A DNA stretch of 64,000 nt, from positions 102,325,239-102,389,238 of the forward strand of contig NC_134705.1 of the NCBI RefSeq assembly GCF_043290135.1, in the 5' to 3' direction. Shown here piece after piece: positions 46,692 through 55,661 of this stretch (its first letter is position 1; every line of letters begins with the position of its first letter). The stretch is from Rhipicephalus microplus (lineage: Eukaryota; Arthropoda; Arachnida; Ixodida; Ixodidae). A program made the position numbers and the translations under genes. The notes under the pieces were generated by a model. It searched no databases, was not told where the DNA came from, and saw nothing but the letters and a program-made list of their open reading frames with translations.

Positions 46692-47489
46692 ATGTTAGTA
46701 GTTGTGCCGTGCCCAAGCACCTGTTTAAGTATTGCATATGAGTGCTATTGTGCATGCAAAATGTTACTCTGTGGTGACGTTGAGACAAACCCAGGACCCA
46801 CGAACGCTGATTTATTACACAGTATTCTTCAGGGCCAAGCAGATATGAAGGCTGAAATACTGCTGTTAAAATCGATGAACGAACAAATGATGTGCGACAT
46901 GGACTTGCGATTTCAAGCAATTGAAGCCAAACTACAGGAATTTAAAGATAAATCACCGGAAGTAGCAGCTCTTGAATCCACTGCAGCTTCCTTTAAAACT
47001 GTGCTGTCATGGCAGAGCTCTAAGTTAACTGATCTCGAAGACCGAAGCCGTGGGGCAAACCTTGTCATTCATGGTGTTCTCGAAAACACAAATGAAAATG
47101 ACAACTGTCTTCGAACTGCTGTTGTAACCGATATATTCGAGAAAACATTGGGAGTGAAGTGCAAGTCCATAGCCCGCATTCACCGTCTTGGCCGCCAAGG
47201 TAGTCGTAGGCCTGTCATAGCTTACTTTCAAGATTATCAGGAGAAACAAGAAGTCTTAAAGAATTCAAATAAATTAAAGGGCTCCAATATTTATGTGCAA
47301 AATGATTATAGCCAGTGCACGCTGCGCAAGCGCCGCCTGCTTTGGGAAAGTGCAAAAGCTGAACGCAATAGCAGGAAACAGGTTACACTTATTCACGACA
47401 AAATCAAAATTGATGGCAAACTTTTTGTCTGGGATGAAGCCAAAAATGTGCGTGTAGCCCTTAACCCGCAAACTACAGGTTCTGATTGA
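46692..47489 (+). CDS. LINE ORF1 protein with 2A-like motif
   Basis: From the ATG at 46692 the frame encodes 265 residues. Residues 28-36 read GDVETNPGP (46773-46799), the core of a 2A ribosome-skipping peptide; skipping would release a 230-residue ORF1 protein beginning with P. The preceding leader is short and hydrophobic and Cys-rich (LVVVPCPSTCLSIAYECYC). After the 2A come a predicted coiled coil (LHSILQGQADMKAEILLLK onward), an RRM-like part (ANLVIHGVL to RRPVIAYF) and a basic C-terminal domain, as in ORF1 proteins that bind element RNA. The frame is open upstream to 46044, and other in-frame ATGs exist (for example 46230), so the true start is uncertain. It ends with TGA at 47487-47489. 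Confidence 0.8.
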   Translation: MLVVVPCPSTCLSIAYECYCACKMLLCGDVETNPGPTNADLLHSILQGQADMKAEILLLKSMNEQMMCDMDLRFQAIEAKLQEFKDKSPEVAALESTAASFKTVLSWQSSKLTDLEDRSRGANLVIHGVLENTNENDNCLRTAVVTDIFEKTLGVKCKSIARIHRLGRQGSRRPVIAYFQDYQEKQEVLKNSNKLKGSNIYVQNDYSQCTLRKRRLLWESAKAERNSRKQVTLIHDKIKIDGKLFVWDEAKNVRVALNPQTTGSD

Positions 47490-50261
47490 CCCGCTCGACA
47501 GTGTGCGTCCAAAAGTTTGAGAGTGCTTAACGTAAACGCGCAAAGCCTATCAAATAAAGTTGACAAGCTCGAGTACCTTCTACTCACCTACGACCCTCAC
47601 ATTACAATAATCACAGAAACCTGGCTGCACGAAGGTATAAATGATTCAGTACTAATTCCTCCGAGATATCAAATCTTCAGACGTGACCGGCCATCAAGAG
47701 GTGGTGGTGTAGCAATAGTTCTCAAAGATTGTATTAGTGCTCGGCCCCTTCAACAAATTCATGAGCACGAAAGTTTATTCCTTAAGGTAAGCTGCTGGGG
47801 CCATTACTTCACCGTATGTGCCATATACAGACCACCCTCTTCAACACACGAATATCTGTCTAGACTATATGACCACATGTTCACGTTTAAAAATGATCGT
47901 CTGATTCTCGCAGGTGATTTTAACTTGCCCAATGTTGACTGGCGCGTTCCATACTCTGGCTCTGATGTAACGACGTTAAACCCTCTCGCTGACATTGCCT
48001 TGATGTGCGATCTTGTGCAGATTGTTAATGAGTGCACCAGAGAGGCTGGAAACACCCGTTCTACACTCGACCTAGTCTTTTTAAATTCTAATGTATGCAA
48101 ATACACGGTCTTTATTGAAGATGGCATTTCCGACCATAAAGCAGTATTTTTATCCTTCGGTATTGGTGAAAACAAAGCACACCGACAAGAGACCAGACAT
48201 GTCATTAAGGATTACTCGAAGGCGGACGACCAGGCCATTTTGGATTATCTGTGGTTCTTATGTGATAATCTTTCTGATGATGTGTCGATAGCCTGGAACC
48301 AAATAAAAACTGCGATACATTACTGCACTGATAAGTTTGTGCCAAGCAAACGGGTTAGGAAAAACCGAAATAACCCATGGATTACTAGAGATATTATACA
48401 TTTGCACCGCAAGCTAAAACGAGCTAGAAAAAAGAAAAAAATACCCTGCAGACTTATCTCGTTGAAGGCCCAGCTTGCAACTCGGCTAAGCGAAGCTAAG
48501 GCAAGATACTTCAACCACTCGCTTCCTAACTTTTTGAAAACTAACCCGGATAGATTCTGGCGGTACTTGAGCGATGCGCACAAAACACCAACCGAGATAA
48601 CAGTAAATGGTTGTATTGTTAACGATCCAGTCAAAATTGCAAACCAATTCAATCAGTATTTTCACTCAGTATTCACTCAGGGAGATCATGCTAACACAAA
48701 CATTATTTCTCTGTCTACTATATCTGCCGATTTCATAACTGTCGAAGGTGTCCTTTCACTGTTACTGAATGTTAAGACTAAATCTTCCGATGGTCCCGAA
48801 GGCATACCTAATGCATTTTTGCAACGTTACGCCGAACCTATCGCGCATGTCTTCACCCATATTTTTCGTCTTTCGCTTCATAATTCAATTCTTCCCGATG
48901 ATTGGCGAACGGCACGCGTTATTCCCGTATTTAAAAAAGGTGATCGCCTAAATGTTGAAAACTACCGGCCAATTTCATTAACTTCCTGTCCTTGTAAACT
49001 TCTTGAGCATATCATCGCGCATTACATAATGTCATTCCTTGAAGAAAACAGTATTTTGACTCCTTTCCAGCATGGTTTCAGGAAGGGCCTCTCGACTAAC
49101 ACTCAACTTGTCACCACAATTCACGACTTCGCTATGGCAATTGACAAGGGCGACCAAATAGACGCCATCTTCTTAGATTTTAGAAAAGCTTTCGACTGTG
49201 CTTGCCACAGTAAATTACTCACCAAACTTTCAAACATTGGCCTACCCATTACTGTAATTAATTGGATCCGCTCCTACCTTACCAGCCGCAAACAGTTTGT
49301 CCAGGTCGAGGGCTGCTGCTCTGGGGTTCTACCTGTAACCTCGGGAGTTCCACAAGGCAGTGTCCTTGGCCCTGTCTTGTTTCTCATCTCTATCAATGAC
49401 ATCGTTTCATCAGTTGACACCTCCGCCATAAGCTTAAAGCTTTTTGCAGATGACTGCATTCTTTACAAGCCAATTAAAAGTGAAAGAGACGAAGAGTGCT
49501 TGCAGAACAGCCTAAATTCTCTCTGCGATTGGTGCCATGCCTGGTCGATGGAGTTAAACATTAGTAAATCGGTCTATATGCGTATCTCAAATAAAATTAC
49601 CCCTTTTGCATCACGCTACACCTTAAATAATAATCCGTTGATCGAAGTGAGTAATTTTAAATACTTGGGAGTCAATATTACCAATCGACTGTCGTGGAGT
49701 AACCACATTGACGACGCTTGTTCCTCCGCCTCTAGAAAACTAGGGTTTCTAAGACACAAACTAAAAAACGCGCCAACTCAGATCAAACTTCTTGCATATA
49801 ATACATTTATACGACCCCGTCTAGAGTACGCATGCGTAGCCTGGGACCCGTACTTTAAAAAGGACGTTTATAAACTTGAAATGGTCCAGAGGAGAGCGGT
49901 AAGATTCATCTATAATGCCTATCACAATCTTGATTCTCCTTCATCACTTATGGCTACTAACAACATTCCGCTCTTGAAACAGCGTAGAACTATCGCCCGA
50001 CTGAAGTTTCTTTTCCTGCTTCGTAATCATCAGTTTAATATTGATCCCAGTAAATACATCTCTCCCTCTTCTTCCAGGAAAACCAGGCATGCTCACAATC
50101 ATGATCTGACACCTTACTTTGCACGTACTAACCTTTTCAAACATTCCTTCTTTCCTAGAACCATTAGCGAATGGAATGCACTGCCTTCAAATGTTTTTCC
50201 TGAACGTGGCATTCCCGACTTTGAAAACTACATGCATCTTTTGTGTAATCAACACTGTTGA
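47490..50261 (+). CDS. LINE ORF2: AP endonuclease and reverse transcriptase
   Basis: The open frame follows the ORF1 stop in the same frame and runs for 923 codons. Endonuclease motifs are LRVLNVNAQSLS, ITETWLHE, LAGDFNLPNVDW and ISDHKAVFL. Reverse transcriptase motifs are ENYRPISLTSCPCKLLEHII, DAIFLDFRKAFDCA, TSGVPQGSVLGPVLF, LKLFADDCILYK (FADD, both aspartates present) and NFKYLGVNI. All catalytic residues I can check are kept. No ATG precedes the endonuclease: the first in-frame methionine is about 120 codons in, after two of its motifs. Translation must therefore start at a non-AUG codon or arise by readthrough or reinitiation after ORF1. It is the most intact enzyme frame in the window. 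Confidence 0.9.
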   Translation, partial: PARQCASKSLRVLNVNAQSLSNKVDKLEYLLLTYDPHITIITETWLHEGINDSVLIPPRYQIFRRDRPSRGGGVAIVLKDCISARPLQQIHEHESLFLKVSCWGHYFTVCAIYRPPSSTHEYLSRLYDHMFTFKNDRLILAGDFNLPNVDWRVPYSGSDVTTLNPLADIALMCDLVQIVNECTREAGNTRSTLDLVFLNSNVCKYTVFIEDGISDHKAVFLSFGIGENKAHRQETRHVIKDYSKADDQAILDYLWFLCDNLSDDVSIAWNQIKTAIHYCTDKFVPSKRVRKNRNNPWITRDIIHLHRKLKRARKKKKIPCRLISLKAQLATRLSEAKARYFNHSLPNFLKTNPDRFWRYLSDAHKTPTEITVNGCIVNDPVKIANQFNQYFHSVFTQGDHANTNIISLSTISADFITVEGVLSLLLNVKTKSSDGPEGIPNAFLQRYAEPIAHVFTHIFRLSLHNSILPDDWRTARVIPVFKKGDRLNVENYRPISLTSCPCKLLEHIIAHYIMSFLEENSILTPFQHGFRKGLSTNTQLVTTIHDFAMAIDKGDQIDAIFLDFRKAFDCACHSKLLTKLSNIGLPITVINWIRSYLTSRKQFVQVEGCCSGVLPVTSGVPQGSVLGPVLFLISINDIVSSVDTSAISLKLFADDCILYKPIKSERDEECLQNSLNSLCDWCHAWSMELNISKSVYMRISNKITPFASRYTLNNNPLIEVSNFKYLGVNITNRLSWSNHIDDACSSASRKLGFLRHKLKNAPTQIKLLAYNTFIRPRLEYACVAWDPYFKKDVYKLEMVQRRAVRFIYNAYHNLDSPSSLMATNNIPLLKQRRTIARLKFLFLLRNHQFNIDPSKYISPSSSRKTRHAHNHDLTPYFARTNLFKHSFFPRTISEWNALPSNVFPERGIPDFENYMHLLCNQHC

Positions 50262-50532
50262 TATTTCAATGCTAGATTAGCTCATCTTATTATTTCAACT
50301 GTGTAGCTTTACTTTTTGTGCTTGAAACTGTTTCTAGAAGTTTGTTAGTTTTTTTTTCTAGATATGTATAACTAAGCATCCTATTTATTATGACTTGTTT
50401 TTCAGTAGCTTTGTGTATTCTAACTTGCTGTATAACTTGTTCGCTTTTTTCGCTATGCTCCCTTTTTGTGCCCCTCCTGCTTGGTCTACGGACTGCAGTA
50501 TGTAATAAATGAAAAAAAAAAATAAATAAAAA
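50262..50532 (+). other. LINE 3' untranslated region and A-rich tail
   Basis: The region follows the ORF2 stop. It contains TGTAATAAATG about 12 bases before an A-run, and ends in AAATAAATAAAAAA. Confidence 0.8.
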
Positions 50533-53500
50533 AGTCCTTCTGGCAAGAAGGCGATCCCTAATTTCAAACTGTGAAAGTCATCTCCAGTAATAATTTTGCT
50601 CCAATCAAGTTCACCTAACTTCCTCGGCATAAATGAAACACCGAAGAGCACAAATGCCATTTCCAACTTGGACGTCCTGAATTAGTGAACAACTGTTTGT
50701 GAGTGTGCCGGGGGTGCTTTCCAATATGGCAATCATGACGCCCGCAAGCTCTTTTGAAGGCACAAAACAAATAACGACTTTCTGTAACTTTCAGTCATTT
50801 TGTACACAATTCCCGAAATACCCAGCTTACCGCTTAAGAAATAAGTGTAATTCTGTCGCTATGAATAGTGTATAAAGCCAACTTTCATGAAAACGCAACA
50901 TCTAACTTACAATGCAAGTTGTAGAATGTTTTTCAAATGAGTGAGTCTTTGAAAAATTTGTAGGACAATTCCTACAGTCCCGAAAGAGTTCTGTCTGTTG
51001 AAACAGGGTACACGCATCTCTATTTTCGCGTGAATGCACTGACAGTGAAAGGTTACAGTAGAGATGCGTGTGCATGGGAGCCAATCAACCAACTCGACTG
51101 CTGCAATAAGACGTCCAAATCTGACAAAGGCACGTTGCCACGTGCGTCTTTCTGCTATCACATGGTTGCTGAGAGTCAGCATTCAGTTTTTGCTGATGCT
51201 GAACAACTGGTTTATTTTTCAAATTTATTTCTCGAAAGGTATAGATTTTAAATCGACAGTACTCGCATACAGCATATTGCTATTTTTTTATCAGTATCAA
51301 ATTTTTACTGGAAGATGTGCACTAATTTTTCTAGCATAGGGAAGAAATGCAGCTTTTGTAGAAGGAAGCAAATTTTGTAGAATCGCACTGTCCTGCCTTG
51401 TTTCTTACCGCGATGAAGAAAGTGCCTGTTCATACTGTTTTTACCTCGTTTCTTTAGCAAGTTGTTGGTTTGAGTAAAACCGGGTACCCGCTCACCATAA
51501 TGCGGGTATCATCCGCATCGGCAAAAGAAAAAGGCTAATGCAAGAAAATCAACTACGCACTTGAAATCAGAGACAAAGCTCAAAGTGTCGGCCACATGCA
51601 TAGAATTGCATCGGAAAACTACGGAATACAAATGGTGTTTTTAGCAGGAATCAAAATAAATGGCGTGTGTTCTGAGCTCGCATCAGTTGACCGAGACTCG
51701 TGGCATGATGGTGAGTGACTGATTACGATAATGCATGTCAATGACGATGACGCTACAGTGTGCAATCAACACCGGGTTGGGTTTGGCCGACTAGTCTGAC
51801 TTTGAAGCCAGCTTACTCGAGGACTGTGAAGGTTCGCGGTAAAAGTCTTGCAGGTTTCTTAAGACAAAGGCCTGCTTCGCGTCTGAATGGTCGGGTTTAT
51901 ACTTGTTGGCCCTCCAAGATTAACTACAAGAAATATCCGTAGTTCTAACGCTTCGAGAATGGCGCCAATAACTGGTTGATGAAGGGAAAAATTCCAGGCG
52001 ATGGTGCAGCCTTGACAAACGAGTCGAAATGGTGAGAGACCACAGATCACCTTGAATATAAGGCAGCAGTCCCAGGTGTATTTGTAGCACCCATTCTTTA
52101 GCTACCTTTGGACAGATGGACTAACGGATTAGAGCTGCCACTCACTTCTACTATACCTCTGCCAAGTGTAACGTTCAGTAGCCTCACCACTTTAAGGCTG
52201 CAACGGCGCCTTGCAGCTTATTGACCGCAAACTTTACCCTGCCAACAAACAATTACGGGAGTTAGGTAGTAGTTGACAGTGGACTGGTCTGTGAATCAGA
52301 AGCTCCATTACAAGAAACCTAAAGCGCATTCGCTTGACGGTAGAAGGTAAGGCGTGCTGCATGCTGAGCTGAACTATTGGTAGCTTCAAGCGCAGTGATT
52401 CCCTGATCTATCCTCTGGTCCCCTCGACCCGATTGAGGCCGACAACATCATGGTGACAATGTGTATCCAAGATATCCACGTGCAAGGTGTCAGCAGGCAG
52501 CTGCATTGCCAAGGCGATGACCGAAAAGCAAGAAAACAGAAAAACAACTTTAAACAGCGTCAGATGGTAAGAGTGCAATTTCGGAATTCAATTGATGCAT
52601 TTCTTTGGGCATGCAGTGCCCGGTGTTACAACCACGACAAATACAAAGCAGAAGACCATAAAAGTGTACTACATCTCTTATGACGTCGCAGCATGGTCGT
52701 TATCAATCATTGTAATGAAGCTAGTGTCGCCTATGAAAGACCCTTCCAGCGGACTCTCGAACACAGTTAAAGCGTGATTGGGAGCACCCACCGTGGTGTA
52801 GCCGGCATCACCTACTTGCCACGCTGTTGGTAGCCCCTCCCCTCGCGGTGTTGGTAGGCTGTGACAGGAAAGAGCAATACGAGAGTTCTGGCGCGCTGGC
52901 AGCTTGAACAAAGAGGAACAATACGAGAGGAAATAGGGCGGCCAGCCCAATCTACGAACATTTCTGATATGTATTGTTTCTGAACTGCAAGATGAATTCC
53001 CTTCAGTGTATACAATGCAACTAAAGGTAAGTGAAAAAAACATTAGCTAACAATTTAAATAAAAGTGTTCGCACTGCCTCATTTGAACTGCAATCATTCT
53101 AGCACTTGCAGTGTAAAGGTACACGTAGCGCATGCGTTCATAGTGCCAATTTTCGATTATTGGTAATGGTAAAATTTTACAACCTCTTACTATCTACCAT
53201 GAATAAAACACTTGCTTGAAGATTGAGTTTCGCATGTATTTTAAATCTGCAATTGCACTCCCATTCTATTTACAACGTGGGTGACCCCGAGTTCTTCCAG
53301 AGGTAAGTGGTTTATGCCAACAAAAACATTGGTCAGTGATGATCAAATGAAATATGGTCAGTTGTAGTTGGTAGATAATAGTTACCAGACACCTGATATT
53401 AGGACAAAGAAAATGGTTTAGAAATGTGTTCTCTAAATAAATATAATTTATTACCTACATGTACCCTAGCTGGTTGTCCAACAATTATGAAATAAAAGAG

Positions 53501-55418
53501 AAGCCTCAGATATCGTTGAAACACCTCTTTCTTTCAGAGCCATGTACAGCGAAAAATGACTATATATAAACTTTTTTTCCACAACAGAAGCCGTTCAATT
53601 ACTTGTTTCTTGAAGGGCTCGAAGCCAGGTTATAAAAAAGAGAATGACTACTTGAAAGACTTCAATCAATGATACATTAGCAGAAATGTTTACTAGTGCC
53701 GCGATTGCCGCAGTTTTGAAACCTGTGCTCAATGTACCTTTTGTACTTCATGTACCCAAAGTACGTAGTTCTGGCACTCTGCGACTTCCGTTGGCCTATT
53801 TACTAACCGTCGATGACGTCGATGTTCGAAGTAAGCTTTTAGGCATTCTTAGACACAATGTCTGGTTAGTAAGATTGAGGCACGAGATCCACACGACTGT
53901 TTGTAACACCTTATAAGCTTGCTCCTCTTGATGGCAGTCGATATACTTGTGATCTCAGTGAGTAGTGTCAAGCTGTTTCCACCATCACTGTAGCCCCGGA
54001 GGAGTGCTGGGGAAAAAGCATTCATTCTTTTGGCGATACAATGTCAAGGACTCTTGCGCAGCATAGAAATCAGCCTCAAGTTTCCAAAGCAATTTAGGAA
54101 TATTATTAAGTGTATCTACTTCTCGGTGATTTGGATTATTAGAAATAATCTGAACTTATTGACTTTTTAAAAGTCACCTTTGTGCAATACTATCCTTATA
54201 TTTGGTGCCCATCGCACTCTACATTTATCGGGAACACACCACGTAAAATCTATGCATGGATGACTTTCAAGGTCGATAAGATGCCGTGCAGATAATACTT
54301 GTGGGAGCTGCATACAAATATTTCGATGACTATATATTCTTGCAACCTTGTGGCCTTTTGTTTTCACCTAGCAGAATGATTGTAATGCTGGCCAGCGTCT
54401 GCTATTGCTCGAGACTTTGTGACGTCTCTGTGACTGGAGCATAGAAAGCTCGAACAAATTGATGTGGAAAACTATCTGGTGTTCTGGACCTGTGTGCTGC
54501 ACCTAAAAATTACATTGACAATCGAGAATAAAATTTATTGGCTTCAGCCTGCCGACCAATGACAACCCACCGTGAGGCGGCACCTATGGGAGGCGTTCGT
54601 GCAACGAGCAAGCTGTTCGACATCCTTCCTGAATATTGCACCAACCATTTGCCTGACCATGGTCTGTTAATATTGTTTTCTGGTCTTGAAACAGCCCGCG
54701 AAAGCTTCATATGGCGACTAAAGTGGCCAAAAGAGCATAGACGTATCAGCCCGGGGGGCAAGGGGGGCGCACGAACTCACCACAAACAAAAGTGGTGGGA
54801 GGCTGAGTATTTCCTCCCCTGTCTTTTGATAGTGGTCCTTCTTGCTGCTCACTGGAGAAACCAACAATCAAGGTGAACTTTTCCGTCACAACAGTAATCA
54901 CTCATTTATGTTCTTACGAAAGAATGACGATGTTACCAGGCAACGTTACAACATAATTTAGCTTTGCCAACATTTCCACTGTGATGATTTTTTTTGTGGG
55001 CTCTTTGCAGTGCGGGTTGCCTATATGACACCATCGTGTCTTCTGCTGTAGTATTCCAGAGCAGGCAAGTGCTTTAAAGGGGCCTAATATTATTACGTCA
55101 CTCGTTTATGTTTTCATTCTGCTGTGACTTATTGATGAAGTTACGCATGGGAAAGAGCAAACTCTTTAAAGACCGGTAAAAGAATTTGCTGCTTCCGGAA
55201 AATACTTTTCTTTAAAAAGATTATATCTTCTCCGCTGCTCTGTCAAAACTGTTGTAAGCCGATGTGTGTAAAGAATTGTTTAGGATGCGGAAATCGGGCT
55301 AAGGGCGCCATTTTTTAGTCTGTTAAAGTGTGATTGACTTTCGTGGTTTCTAAGATCGTGAGTTGCGCTACCTCTCTGCATCAAACTTATATCAAATTGA
55401 AAATGCGGCGATTCAGTT

Positions 55419-55420
<2 letters not shown>
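50533..55420. other. Intron, no gene recognised
   Basis: No domain-bearing frame. At 54520-54760 the minus strand shows a frame of about 80 codons followed by AATAAATTTTATTC, which resembles the 3' end of an unidentified retroelement. GAGCAATACGAGAG at 52871 recurs as GAACAATACGAGAG at 52916. One possible short exon at 55011 is listed apart. Confidence 0.4.
55011..55064 (+). other. Possible 54-nt exon with GC donor (weak)
   Basis: A T-rich tract ending in TCTTTGCAG precedes 54 nt that end in AGCAG|GCAAGTG, the same donor string as mini-exon 1. The start (TGCGGGTTGCCT) weakly resembles the GC-class exons (CTTGGGTCACCT). In phase 0 it has a TGA at codon 6; it is open only in frame 1. It could be a decayed mini-exon or chance. 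Confidence 0.2.

Positions 55421-55457
<37 letters not shown>
55421..55457. repeat. (CT)n(AT)n microsatellite
   Basis: Ten CT units followed by about eight AT units, just outside the LTR that starts at 55461. It was probably the insertion neighbourhood of the gypsy element. Confidence 0.9.
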
Positions 55458-55460
55458 AGA

Positions 55461-55661
55461 TGTTAAGATGTTTATTGGCGGACACTCTTTGACAATCCAC
55501 GACAGCGACAGTCAATGCGGGAACCGGCTCTCTGCACGAGCTGCTCTTCTTCTTATGAAAAGGGCGACCCACTAAAAGGCACTGGAGACGACGACCCACT
55601 GTTCGAAGGCTTTGCCACAACTACCCCGGGTACGAAAAGGGAGCCGCCTGGCGACCTAACA
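55461..55661 (-). repeat. 3' LTR, 201 bp, TGTTAGG...CTTAACA
   Basis: On the minus strand it starts TGTTAGGTCGCCAGG and ends AACATCTTAACA, with CCAATAAACATC as the polyadenylation signal close to its end. The TGTTA/TAACA terminal repeat fits a gypsy LTR. No second copy is present for comparison. Confidence 0.75.

Larger units (their letters stand above)
46048..50532 (+). mobile_element. Near-complete non-LTR retrotransposon (CR1/L2/jockey-like)
   Basis: In order: a 270-bp tandem 5' repeat (two units and a third partial), ORF1 with a 2A-like motif, ORF2 with endonuclease and reverse transcriptase, a 270-bp 3' untranslated region with AATAAA, and an A-rich tail ending at about 50532. ORF2 is uninterrupted, so the copy could be young. 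I did not find a clear target duplication next to it. The clade is an estimate from motif style. Confidence 0.88.

Noticed and set aside
52300..52346. Segment ending at GTAAGG near 52347
   Set aside because: It is 47 nt, has no pyrimidine tract and shows no likeness to the exon repeat.
54538..54876. 112-codon plus-strand open frame
   Set aside because: The opposite strand carries a frame of about 80 codons followed by AATAAA, which looks like a retroelement end; the plus-strand frame is probably its shadow.
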